53,305 nt of DNA from SIG424 sp045546695. Lineage in GTDB: Bacteria; Bacillota; Clostridia; UBA1212; UBA1255. The position numbers were made by a program, and so were the translations under genes. Location: the NCBI GenBank assembly GCA_045546695.1, contig JAZQDE010000028.1, positions 1-53,305 on the forward strand, given 5' to 3'. The notes under the pieces were generated by a model, which made no database searches, was not told where the DNA came from, and saw only the letters and a list, made by a program, of their open reading frames with translations. Below, in pieces: positions 17,153 to 25,296 of the stretch. The first letter of the stretch is position 1; each line of letters starts with the position of its first letter.

Positions 17153-18043
17153 ATGAAAAAGGGATTTTTCAACAGATTAATAGGCGCTGTTCACTACATT
17201 CTGATGCCGGCACTTGCGTATGCAATCTGGTATCTGATCAACTATTTTGTTACAAACGTATCAGCAATTGTTTCCATAACGTTTTTTGAAGACGTGTCAG
17301 GCGCATCTGCAGATGAACTTCTTCAGATCGAAAGGTCTGTTCTTCAGAAAAACGTCAGCCTTGTATACACTATTTCTGCTATAATCGCTTTGTTTTTCTT
17401 TTATCTGATGTACAAACGGTTTAACATAAGGACTATTTCAGATATTTCATTCAGACATACTAAAACGTTTCCGAACGTTACTATGTTCCTGACAGGTGTT
17501 GTTCTCAACGTCTTTTCGGTATCTTTGGTAAATCTGCTGGACAAGATTATTCCTCAGTCGTGGGTTGATGCAAATTCTGAGAGCGTAGGAGCATTTGCAA
17601 AAGGAAATATCGTTTTTACGATTCTGACCATTGTAGTCTTTGCACCAATCATAGAAGAAATATTATTCCGCGGAATATTGTATAATTCTCTGAAAAAGGC
17701 AATCGGTCAGCTTGTGCCGGTCTGTGAAAATAAAGTTATAACGAAGATTATAGCTGCGGTTATTACATCCTTCCTGTTTGCATACATTCACGGCAATATT
17801 CTGCAGGGAATATACACCTTTGTGTTGTCTGTGCTTATGATATATGCTCTTGAACTTACAGGTTCGCTTATAACAACGATCGTAATTCACATTGGCTTTA
17901 ATATAGCAAATATGTTTACTTTTTTCCTGTATGGAAAAGTTCCGGACATTGTGCTGTGCATTGTATCGGCAATTCTTGTGATTATTGCTTTTGCTATGGT
18001 AAAAATTACCACAGGAGGTAAAAATGAAAGACAAAATAATTAA
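17153..18043 (+). CDS. CPBP-family intramembrane glutamic protease
   Basis: A 296-residue membrane protein with about eight helices and the four conserved CPBP (Abi/CAAX) motifs: EEILFRG (E168, E169, R173), FAYIHG (H213) and HIGFN (H246, N250). These residues form the catalytic site of Rce1-like proteases. Bacterial members cleave prenylated or membrane substrates, and some protect against bacteriocins; no specific substrate can be named. The ATG has GGGAG upstream and comes one base after the PopT stop. The 3' end overlaps gtrA by 20 bases. Confidence 0.87.
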   Translation: MKKGFFNRLIGAVHYILMPALAYAIWYLINYFVTNVSAIVSITFFEDVSGASADELLQIERSVLQKNVSLVYTISAIIALFFFYLMYKRFNIRTISDISFRHTKTFPNVTMFLTGVVLNVFSVSLVNLLDKIIPQSWVDANSESVGAFAKGNIVFTILTIVVFAPIIEEILFRGILYNSLKKAIGQLVPVCENKVITKIIAAVITSFLFAYIHGNILQGIYTFVLSVLMIYALELTGSLITTIVIHIGFNIANMFTFFLYGKVPDIVLCIVSAILVIIAFAMVKITTGGKNERQNN

Positions 18044-18455
18044 TCTGGTAAAAAAATATAAGCAGTTTATTCTTTTTTGTATCGTAGGTGTAGCAAATAC
18101 AGTTGTTTCATACGTTTTTTACCGCCTTGTGCTGCTTATAGACATTTCTTTTATCAAGGCATCTGTGATATTGATTGCTGCCAGTGCGATAGGCGATATT
18201 GCCGGTGCGATAAATAGCTATATTTTAAACAGCAGACTCGTTTTTCACAATAAATCAAAAAGCTCAATGCCTAAATTTATTGCGAATTTTATCATATATC
18301 TTATACTGTCAGCGGCACTTGTGTGGGCTTTTGTAAACGTTGTGGGGATTCCGGAATCATGGGCAAAGCTTATCGCAATTCCGATTATGCTGATATATAA
18401 CTTTTTTGCAAGTAAACTATGGGTTTTCAAGAAAAAAGACTTGCATGCCAAATGA
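18024..18455 (+). CDS. GtrA-like membrane protein
   Basis: A 143-residue protein with four predicted helices, containing QFILFCIVGVANTVVSYVFY near the start and FFASKLWVFKKK at the end, which are the GtrA family ends. GtrA proteins are thought to flip undecaprenyl-phosphate-linked sugars to the outer face of the membrane for wall or teichoic acid decoration. It has its own GGAGG 5 bases before the ATG although it overlaps the CPBP gene. No glycosyltransferase gene is in the immediate neighbourhood. The -35 of the rpsB promoter lies within its last codons. Confidence 0.87.
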   Translation: MKDKIINLVKKYKQFILFCIVGVANTVVSYVFYRLVLLIDISFIKASVILIAASAIGDIAGAINSYILNSRLVFHNKSKSSMPKFIANFIIYLILSAALVWAFVNVVGIPESWAKLIAIPIMLIYNFFASKLWVFKKKDLHAK

Positions 18456-18469
18456 TAGTTTGATATAAT
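18441..18469 (+). promoter_or_regulatory. Strong sigma-A promoter of rpsB-tsf
   Basis: TTGCAT (18441-18446), a 17-base spacer and a consensus TATAAT (18464-18469) preceded by TGa. The -35 is inside the end of the GtrA gene. The transcript would have a leader of about 110 bases. Confidence 0.85.
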
Positions 18470-18475
18470 CGACGG

Positions 18476-18521
18476 GCTGCCAAAATACACACGGCTTTGG
18501 ATTTGCATGAGGTTGGACAGC
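18476..18521 (+). promoter_or_regulatory. Leader hairpin of rpsB mRNA
   Basis: GCTGCCAA (18476-18483) pairs with TTGGACAGC (18513-18521) with one bulged A, close to the expected 5' end of the transcript. It could be an autoregulatory ribosomal-protein leader, but I know no matching named motif for this group, so function is inference. Confidence 0.4.
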
Positions 18522-18587
18522 AAAACAATGTTTCTCATACAAAGTTGATAAAGTCGGAGGTTTAAAAAACAAGGAGGATTTAAAAAC

Positions 18588-19319
18588 ATGGCTGTTATTT
18601 CAATGAAGCAGTTACTTGAAGCAGGTGTTCACTTCGGACATCAGACAAGAAGATGGAACCCGAAAATGGCTGAGTACATTTTCACAGAGAGAAATGGTAT
18701 TTATATCATCGATCTTCAGAAGACAGTTAAGAAAGTAGACGAAGCATACTATTTCTTATCTGACATCGCAAAGCAGGGTGGTACAGTATTATTCGTAGGT
18801 ACCAAGAAGCAAGCTAAAGATTCTATTATCGAAGAGGCTGAGAGATGTGGCATGTACTACGTAAGCAACAGATGGCTTGGTGGTATGCACACAAACTTCA
18901 AGACAATCGAGAAGAGAATCGACAAATACAACAAGCTCATCGAGATGGAAGAGAATGGTGTATTTGACGTTCTTCCCAAGAAGGAAGTTATTAAGCTCAA
19001 AGGTGAGCGCGACAAGCTCGAAAAGAATATCGGCGGTATCAAAAACATGACAGCAATTCCGCAGGCACTTTTCGTAGTTGATCCAAAAGTTGAACACAAC
19101 GCAGTACTCGAAGCTAAGAAGCTCGGTATTCCGGTAGTAGCTATCGTTGATACAAACTGTGATCCTGACGAAGTAGACTACGTTATTCCGGGTAACGATG
19201 ACGCTATCAGAGCTGTTAAACTTATCGTAAGCAGAATGGCTGATGCTATCATCGAAGGTCGCGAAGGTGAAGCTGCTGATGTTGCAGAAGAAGCTGCAGA
19301 AGTTACAGAGGAGGCATAA
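18588..19319 (+). CDS. rpsB: Small ribosomal subunit protein uS2
   Basis: A 243-residue S2 protein with LLEAGVHFGHQTRRWNPKM at residues 7-25 and the late motif VAIVDTNCDPD. It binds the 30S head-platform region. The tail is acidic and Ala/Glu-rich, as in many Firmicutes. It has AAGGAGG before the ATG and codon use typical of highly expressed genes. tsf follows after 5 bases, the usual rpsB-tsf pair, ended by a terminator. Confidence 0.98.
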   Translation: MAVISMKQLLEAGVHFGHQTRRWNPKMAEYIFTERNGIYIIDLQKTVKKVDEAYYFLSDIAKQGGTVLFVGTKKQAKDSIIEEAERCGMYYVSNRWLGGMHTNFKTIEKRIDKYNKLIEMEENGVFDVLPKKEVIKLKGERDKLEKNIGGIKNMTAIPQALFVVDPKVEHNAVLEAKKLGIPVVAIVDTNCDPDEVDYVIPGNDDAIRAVKLIVSRMADAIIEGREGEAADVAEEAAEVTEEA

Positions 19320-19324
19320 TTAAT

Positions 19325-19972
19325 ATGGAAATTACAATTGCTATGATAAAAGAATTAAGAGAGAGAACAATGGCAGGCATCAATGACTGCAAAAAAGCTC
19401 TTGCTGAGACAGACGGCGATATGGACAAGGCTGCTGATTTCCTCAGAGAAAAAGGTCTTGCTGCCGCTGCTAAAAAGTCAGGCAGAATCGCAAGCGAAGG
19501 TACAGTTCAGTCATATATCCACGCAGGTGGCAAGATTGGCGTTCTCGTTGAAGTAAACTGCGAGACAGACTTCGTTGCAAAGAACCAGTTGTTCCTCAAC
19601 TTCGTAAAGGACGTTGCTATGCAGATCGCTGCTTCTTCACCTCTTTACGTTTCAAAAGAAGAAGTTCCACAAGAAGACATCGAAAAAGAGAAAGCAGTTC
19701 TTCGTGCACAGGCTCTTAACGAAGGTAAGCCTGAGAAGATTGTTGACAAGATGGTTGAAGGTAGAATTTCTAAGTTCTATGATGAGTATTGCTTGCTTGA
19801 GCAGTCCTTCGTTAAAGAGCCCGACAAGAAAGTAATCGACATTCTCAACAGCCTCGTTGCTACAATCGGTGAGAAGATTACAGTAAGACGTTTCGTAAGA
19901 TACGAGATGGGCGAGGGCCTTCAGAAGAAGGAAGATAACTTCGCTGAAGAAGTTATGAAGCAGGTTAAATAA
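19325..19972 (+). CDS. tsf: Elongation factor Ts
   Basis: A 215-residue EF-Ts, the guanine nucleotide exchange factor of EF-Tu. The N-terminal segment with LRERTMAGINDCKKAL is the UBA-like domain, and VEVNCETDFVAKN (about 77-89) is the core motif that contacts EF-Tu. It is the short form with one core subdomain, found in several Clostridia, compared with ~283 residues in E. coli. It forms an operon with rpsB. Confidence 0.97.
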   Translation: MEITIAMIKELRERTMAGINDCKKALAETDGDMDKAADFLREKGLAAAAKKSGRIASEGTVQSYIHAGGKIGVLVEVNCETDFVAKNQLFLNFVKDVAMQIAASSPLYVSKEEVPQEDIEKEKAVLRAQALNEGKPEKIVDKMVEGRISKFYDEYCLLEQSFVKEPDKKVIDILNSLVATIGEKITVRRFVRYEMGEGLQKKEDNFAEEVMKQVK

Positions 19973-19987
19973 TTAATCCGCAATTTC

Positions 19988-20022
19988 AAAAGGGGCTTTT
20001 GATTTAAAAGCCTCTTTTTTTT
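19988..20022 (+). terminator. Rho-independent terminator after tsf
   Basis: AGGGGCTTTT, a 5-base loop, AAAAGCCTCT (10-bp stem with one G-U pair), and a run of eight T. It separates rpsB-tsf from pyrH, which then needs read-through or a weak promoter of its own; none is obvious in 20023-20060. Confidence 0.9.
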
Positions 20023-20067
20023 AGATTTACATTTATTTCCATGTGATTTTAAGGAGGTCAACGATAT

Positions 20068-20772
20068 ATGAACCCAATTTACAAGAGAGTTTTGATTAAA
20101 GTTAGCGGCGAAGCACTTGCAGGTGAAAAGCATTTTGGTCTTGATTCTGAGATGCTTGCTAAAGTAGCAAAAGAGATTAAGATTATATCTGACATGGGTG
20201 TTGAAGTTGCAGTCGTTGTCGGTGGCGGCAATTTCTGGCGCGGAGCACAAAACGGTCACATGGACAGAACACGCGCAGACCACATGGGAATGCTTGCGAC
20301 AGTTATGAATTCGCTGGCACTTGCAGACGCGCTTGAATCTGAAAATCTTACTGTCAGAGTACAGACTGCTATCGAAATGCGCGAGATTGCAGAACAATAT
20401 ATCAGAAACCGTGCAACGCGTCACCTGGAAAAAGGCAGAATCACAATCTTTGGTTGTGGTACAGGTAACCCATTTTTCACGACAGATACAGCTGCTGCTC
20501 TGAGAGCTGTCGAAATTGATGCAGACGTTATTCTTCTGGCTAAGAATATTGACGCAGTATATGACAAGGATCCTAATAAATATCCTGACGCTAAAAAATT
20601 TGATGAGCTTACTCATAGCGAAGTTCTTGCAAGAGACCTCAAAGTAATTGATTCTACTGCAGCTTCAATGTGCAAAGACAACAATGTAAAGATTCACGTA
20701 TTCGGCATCAAAGATCCACACAACATGGTGCGTGCAATCTGCGGTGAAAAAATTGGTACAATCATTTATTAA
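20068..20772 (+). CDS. pyrH: UMP kinase
   Basis: A 234-residue amino-acid-kinase-fold enzyme that phosphorylates UMP to UDP in pyrimidine synthesis. Motifs: RVLIKVSGEAL (7-17), VVVGGGNFWRGA (49-60), DHMGMLATVMNSLAL (71-85) and GTGNPFFTTDTAAALRA (132-148). AAGGAGG precedes the ATG. Its position after tsf and before frr is conserved in many bacteria, but here serC lies between pyrH and frr. Confidence 0.97.
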   Translation: MNPIYKRVLIKVSGEALAGEKHFGLDSEMLAKVAKEIKIISDMGVEVAVVVGGGNFWRGAQNGHMDRTRADHMGMLATVMNSLALADALESENLTVRVQTAIEMREIAEQYIRNRATRHLEKGRITIFGCGTGNPFFTTDTAAALRAVEIDADVILLAKNIDAVYDKDPNKYPDAKKFDELTHSEVLARDLKVIDSTAASMCKDNNVKIHVFGIKDPHNMVRAICGEKIGTIIY

Positions 20773-20791
20773 TTAAGAAGTGGAGATAAAA

Positions 20792-21874
20792 ATGGACAGA
20801 GTTTTTAATTTTTCAGCAGGTCCGGCAGTAATGCCACTTGAAGTCTTACAGCAGGCTTCCGACGAGATGACAAACTATAACGGCACAACAATGTCTGTTA
20901 TGGAGATGAGCCACAGATCAAAGGATTATGAACCGATTATTACAGGCACAGAAGCTTTGCTCCGTGAATTGATGGAAATTCCCGAAAATTATAAAGTGTT
21001 GCTTCTTCAGGGTGGCGCATGGACACAATTTGCAGCTGTACCGCTCAATATTTCAACAGAAAAAGGCAAAGCATGCTTTATTGATACAGGCGTATGGACA
21101 CAGAAAGCATCAAAAGAGGCTTCTTTATATACAAACGTTGAGATTACAGCATCATCTGAGGCTGATGAATTTACATACGTTCCGGTAGTTACAAAGGATA
21201 TGTTTACACCTGATACGGACTACGTTCATATCTGCTATAACAACACTGTCTATGGAACACGCCATACAAAAGTACCTGATTGCGGCGATATTACACTTGT
21301 AGGAGACCTGTCTTCATGTATTTTATCCGAAAAAATTGACGTTTCAAAATTCGGCATCATCTTTGCAGGTGCACAGAAAAATCTTGGTCCTGCCGGCGTT
21401 ACAGTTGTTATCGTTAGAGAAGACCTTCTTGGAAAACATCGTAGCTTTACGCCTTCTATTCTCAGATATGACATTCAGGCGAAGAACGGCTCGATGTTCA
21501 ATACACCACCAACGTATTCTATTTATATGTGCAAACTTTGCCTTGAATGGGTGAAAAAACAGGGCGGTGTTGAGGCTATGCAGAAGATAAACGAGAATAA
21601 AGCAGGCCTTTTATATAACTATCTTGATAATTCTGACTTATTCTTTACAAAAGTACGTCCGGAGTCAAGATCTCTGATGAACGTAACATTTTTCACAGGC
21701 AACGAAGAGCTCGATAAGAAATTTGTCAGCGAAGCAAAAGAAGCAGGGCTCGTAAACATCAAGGGTTATCGTACACTTGGCGGAATGAGAGCTTCTATTT
21801 ATAACGCTATGCCGACGGAGGGCGTTGAAAAACTCGTAACATTCATGAGTGATTTTGAAAAACACAACAAATGA
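20792..21874 (+). CDS. serC: Phosphoserine aminotransferase
   Basis: A 360-residue PLP enzyme that converts 3-phosphohydroxypyruvate and glutamate to phosphoserine in serine synthesis. It starts MDRVFNFSAGPAVMP, with GTTMSVMEMSHRS (31-43), the Lys for PLP in AGAQKNLGPAG (K196), and the end signature GYRTLGGMRASIYNAMP. ATG at 20792 has GGAG upstream; a GTG at 20780 overlaps it. It stands 19 bases after pyrH, where most relatives have frr directly. No serA or serB is in the window. Confidence 0.96.
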   Translation: MDRVFNFSAGPAVMPLEVLQQASDEMTNYNGTTMSVMEMSHRSKDYEPIITGTEALLRELMEIPENYKVLLLQGGAWTQFAAVPLNISTEKGKACFIDTGVWTQKASKEASLYTNVEITASSEADEFTYVPVVTKDMFTPDTDYVHICYNNTVYGTRHTKVPDCGDITLVGDLSSCILSEKIDVSKFGIIFAGAQKNLGPAGVTVVIVREDLLGKHRSFTPSILRYDIQAKNGSMFNTPPTYSIYMCKLCLEWVKKQGGVEAMQKINENKAGLLYNYLDNSDLFFTKVRPESRSLMNVTFFTGNEELDKKFVSEAKEAGLVNIKGYRTLGGMRASIYNAMPTEGVEKLVTFMSDFEKHNK

Positions 21875-21881
21875 TTTGTTA

Positions 21882-21910
21882 TTGCCCAAATGAGTCCTTT
21901 GTGGTATCAT
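21882..21910 (+). promoter_or_regulatory. Sigma-A promoter of frr
   Basis: TTGCCC (21882-21887), a 17-base spacer, and TATCAT (21905-21910) preceded by TGg. It lies 37 bases before frr, so the frr-to-trmK run need not depend on pyrH-serC transcription. Confidence 0.7.
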
Positions 21911-21947
21911 TGAAATAATAAAGAAAAAGAAAAGGAGTACGATTAAA

Positions 21948-22508
21948 ATGATTAATAAAGACGAATACAAGCCATACTCTGAAAAAATGGACAAAGCTAT
22001 TTCCATATTGAAGTCAGACCTTTCTACTATCAGAGCAGGTCGTGCGAATCCGGCTATACTTGATAAATTGACAATTGAATACTACGGCACTACTACGCCA
22101 GTTACACAGGTAGGTAGCATCTCTGTTCCTGAGGCAAGAATGATTGTTTTCCAGCCATGGGATATGAGCACAATCAAGCTCGTAGAGAAGGCTATTTTAG
22201 CATCTGATATCGGTATCACACCTCAAAGCGACGGCAAGACAATCAAACTTGTTTTCCCACCGCTTACAGAAGAGAGACGTAAAGTTCTTGCAAAAGACGT
22301 AAAAAAGATGTCAGAAGAGACTAAAGTTGCTATCAGAAATATCAGACGTGATGCTATTGAATATTTCAAGGGCCAGAAAAAGAAGTCTGCTATTACAGAG
22401 GATGATCTTAAAGATGCTGAGAAGGAAGTTCAGAACATTACAGACAAGAAGATCGCTGAAGTTGATAAAGTAGCTCAGACAAAAGAAAAGGAAATAATGG
22501 AAATCTGA
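21948..22508 (+). CDS. frr: Ribosome recycling factor
   Basis: A 186-residue RRF, close to the universal 185. It contains LSTIRAGRANPAILDKL (26-42), the tRNA-mimic motif, and RRKVLAKDVKKMSEETKVAI, with the long three-helix-bundle pattern throughout. With EF-G it splits post-termination ribosomes. AAGGAG lies before the ATG. It is followed 4 bases later by uppS. Confidence 0.98.
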   Translation: MINKDEYKPYSEKMDKAISILKSDLSTIRAGRANPAILDKLTIEYYGTTTPVTQVGSISVPEARMIVFQPWDMSTIKLVEKAILASDIGITPQSDGKTIKLVFPPLTEERRKVLAKDVKKMSEETKVAIRNIRRDAIEYFKGQKKKSAITEDDLKDAEKEVQNITDKKIAEVDKVAQTKEKEIMEI

Positions 22509-22512
22509 CATC

Positions 22513-23244
22513 ATGGATAAAGACCCACGTATTGCAGACATTGACATGCCTTTGCATATCGCTGTTATTCCGGATGGAAACAGACGATGGGCAAAGGCAA
22601 GAGATAAGCTTCCGCAGTTTGGCCACAAAGCCGGTGTAGAAGCTTATCGTAAGTTACTTGAAAATGCCGGTGAATTCGGCATAAAGTACGTTACTTTTTA
22701 CGCATTTTCCACTGAGAACTGGAAGCGTACAGAGAGCGAAGTCAAGGCAATAATGGATCTTTTTCTTAATTATATCAAGAATTACGATTCACTTATCGGA
22801 CCTGCCAGAACTAAAGTCAGATTTGTTGTAATCGGCAATCGTGATAAGTTTTCAAAAGACGTTGTCAAATCTATAGAAAGAATTGAAAATCTTACAAAAG
22901 ATAATGACGATCTGATAGCATATATCTGTGTTGACTACGGCGGACGCAGTGAGATTATAAATGCGACGAAGCGTATTGCACAGGATGTGCGTGACGGCAA
23001 GTTGGATATTGATGATATTACAGATAAAGTCTTTGCTGACAATTTGTATACATACGAAGCACCCGACCCGGATTTACTTATCCGGACAAGCGGCGAAGAG
23101 CGCATAAGCAATTTTCTATTGTGGCAGCTTGCGTATACAGAGTTTTATTTTACAGACAAATACTGGCCTGATTTCGGAAAAGAAGACCTGATTGAAGCGC
23201 TGGTTGAATATTCGGGCAGACAAAGACGATACGGAGGGAAGTAA
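22513..23244 (+). CDS. uppS: Undecaprenyl diphosphate synthase (cis-prenyltransferase)
   Basis: A 243-residue cis-prenyltransferase that extends farnesyl diphosphate with isopentenyl diphosphate to C55, the carrier lipid for cell wall synthesis. Motifs: HIAVIPDGNRRWAKAR (catalytic D21), FYAFSTENWKR, and RTSGEERISNFLLWQLAYTE near the end. It starts 4 bases after frr with only a weak ribosome binding site, which suggests coupling. The downstream dxr and ispG provide its isoprenoid precursors. Confidence 0.97.
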   Translation: MDKDPRIADIDMPLHIAVIPDGNRRWAKARDKLPQFGHKAGVEAYRKLLENAGEFGIKYVTFYAFSTENWKRTESEVKAIMDLFLNYIKNYDSLIGPARTKVRFVVIGNRDKFSKDVVKSIERIENLTKDNDDLIAYICVDYGGRSEIINATKRIAQDVRDGKLDIDDITDKVFADNLYTYEAPDPDLLIRTSGEERISNFLLWQLAYTEFYFTDKYWPDFGKEDLIEALVEYSGRQRRYGGK

Positions 23245-23248
23245 TCTG

Positions 23249-24103
23249 ATGAAAAAACGTGTTTTATCTGCACTTGTTATGGCTGTGGCGTGTCTGGCTG
23301 CTATTTATTTTGGTGGCTACGTATTTGGCGCATTTTTCTTTTTGGCTGTGGCGGTTGCGCTGTATGAATTCTACAGAGCCTCAGAAAAAGCGAGTTTTAA
23401 GCCCGTAAAAAGCAGTGGCTTTGTTTTTCTTCTGATGTTTGCATTGATGGTTATATTCAAGTCATCATCAATTACAAATCTTTACGTAGATTTTCCATTT
23501 GGTATTGGCGAAAGAAATCTGTTTGAACCATTACTTTTTGTTGCAATTATTCTGTGTCTCGGTGCAATTGTCTTTCATCACGAAAAACATACGTTTTCGG
23601 ACATCGGAATTACAATATTCGGTGGTTTTTACGTTGTGATTCTTATGAGCTACGTTGTTCCACTCAGAAATATGAAAAACGGATTGTGGATTGTTATTCT
23701 TCCGCTTATTACAGCAATTGCAGCGGATACGTTTGCGCTTTTCACGGGAATGGCAATAGGAAAGCATAAGCTCATTCCAAAAGTAAGCCCCAACAAGACA
23801 GTTGAAGGTGCAGTCGGTGGCTGGCTCGGTGCAATTGTAATATCTATGGCATATTATTTCATACTCACGGCTTTTGATATAAGCATCGGACTTAAATGGT
23901 TTGATTTTCTTATAATAGGTGTTGCCGGCGGTGTGCTGGCACAGATCGGAGACCTCGGGGCTTCTGCTATAAAGAGGTATGTCGGAATCAAAGATTTTGG
24001 AAATCTTATACCGGGACACGGTGGCGCTCTGGACAGAATTGACAGTTATATGATACTGTTTCCGTTTGTGTTCCTGTACATGATGTTAAGAGGATTCTGT
24101 TAA
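23249..24103 (+). CDS. cdsA: Phosphatidate cytidylyltransferase (CDP-diacylglycerol synthase)
   Basis: A 284-residue polytopic membrane enzyme making CDP-diacylglycerol, the branch point of phospholipid synthesis. The C-terminal signature SAIKRYVGIKDFGNLIPGHG with GGALDRID carries the metal-binding Asp residues. The ATG at 23249 has GGAGGG upstream; the longer frame from 23192 overlaps uppS and was rejected. The stop and the ATG of dxr share one base (TAATG). Confidence 0.96.
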   Translation: MKKRVLSALVMAVACLAAIYFGGYVFGAFFFLAVAVALYEFYRASEKASFKPVKSSGFVFLLMFALMVIFKSSSITNLYVDFPFGIGERNLFEPLLFVAIILCLGAIVFHHEKHTFSDIGITIFGGFYVVILMSYVVPLRNMKNGLWIVILPLITAIAADTFALFTGMAIGKHKLIPKVSPNKTVEGAVGGWLGAIVISMAYYFILTAFDISIGLKWFDFLIIGVAGGVLAQIGDLGASAIKRYVGIKDFGNLIPGHGGALDRIDSYMILFPFVFLYMMLRGFC

Positions 24104-25296
24104 TGGCTGAAAATACGGCTTTAAACTCAAAAAAAATAGTTATAATCGGTAGTACCGGCTCGATAGGTTGTCAGGCGCTTGAAGTCATCCAGAATCTGGA
24201 ATATGAAGTTGCCGGACTTGGTGCCGGTACTAATGTTGTGCGTTTGGCAGAGCAGATTGAGGCATTTAATGTTAAGACCGTATCTGTTGCAGGTGAAAAA
24301 GAAGCGCGCGACCTTCAGAATGTACTTGATGAAAAGGGTATTAAAAACGTTGCGATTTTCTTTGGAGAAGAAGGACTTCTTAAACTTGCAGAAATAAAAT
24401 GCGATATTTTTTTCAATGCAATTATGGGTATCAAGGGACTGATGCCGACGCTTGCTGCGATAAAGAATGGCAGCAATATCGCAATTGCAAATAAAGAGCC
24501 AATAGTCGCGGCAGGCAGACTCATAATGCAGACTGCAGAAGAATATAATGTAAAAGTGCTTCCTGTAGACAGTGAGCATTCGGCTGTTTTTCAATGCATA
24601 AATGGCAATATACAAACTGATCTGAAAAATATAATTCTTACAGCCTCAGGTGGTCCGTTCAGAACAAAAACGAAAGCTGAACTTGAAAATGTCACACTTG
24701 AAGACGCTCTTTTACATCCTACGTGGAATATGGGAAAGAAGATAACTGTTGACTGCGCAACATTGATGAATAAAGGGCTTGAAGTTATAGAAGCGATGAA
24801 TCTTTATAATTTACCTGCGTCAAAAGTCAAAGTTGTTATTCATCCGCAAAGTATTATACATTCAATGGTTACGTTTGCAGACGACAGCGTACTGGCACAA
24901 ATGGGCAATCCCGATATGAAAGTGCCGATACAATACGCACTTACTTATCCTGAAAGAGTGCCCTCCGGCACAAAGCCGCTTAATCTGGCACAGATTGGCA
25001 CATTGACGTTTGAGGAGCCGGATATGGAAAGATTCCCTTGTCTTGCACTTGCGTATGAAGCTGCGACAATAGGAGGTACGATGCCCGCTGTTATGAATGC
25101 AGCAAACGAACAGGCAGTACAATATTTTTTAGATGGAAAAATTAAATTTTCACAGATACCCGACATTATAAGAAAAGTTATGAACAATCACTTAAATTCT
25201 CCGGAATGTATGTTCGATAAAGCTATTTCAGCTGAAAATGTGGTATACTGTAGTAGATGGTCGGGAAAAGAGGTTGACAGAATTTTATGGATGTAG
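24103..25296 (+). CDS. dxr: 1-deoxy-D-xylulose 5-phosphate reductoisomerase
   Basis: A 397-residue NADPH enzyme that forms 2-C-methyl-D-erythritol 4-phosphate, the first committed step of the MEP isoprenoid pathway. NADPH motif IIGSTGSIGCQALEV (14-28), metal and substrate motifs PVDSEHSAVFQC (~149-160) and TASGGPF, ATLMNKGLEVIEA, and HPQSIIHSMV. It overlaps cdsA by one base and rseP by ten bases. Length is typical. Confidence 0.97.
   Translation: MAENTALNSKKIVIIGSTGSIGCQALEVIQNLEYEVAGLGAGTNVVRLAEQIEAFNVKTVSVAGEKEARDLQNVLDEKGIKNVAIFFGEEGLLKLAEIKCDIFFNAIMGIKGLMPTLAAIKNGSNIAIANKEPIVAAGRLIMQTAEEYNVKVLPVDSEHSAVFQCINGNIQTDLKNIILTASGGPFRTKTKAELENVTLEDALLHPTWNMGKKITVDCATLMNKGLEVIEAMNLYNLPASKVKVVIHPQSIIHSMVTFADDSVLAQMGNPDMKVPIQYALTYPERVPSGTKPLNLAQIGTLTFEEPDMERFPCLALAYEAATIGGTMPAVMNAANEQAVQYFLDGKIKFSQIPDIIRKVMNNHLNSPECMFDKAISAENVVYCSRWSGKEVDRILWM

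Noticed and set aside
19921..20616. 231-codon minus-strand open frame opposite tsf and pyrH
   Set aside because: Ser/Cys/Phe-rich shadow crossing a terminator; no plausible product.
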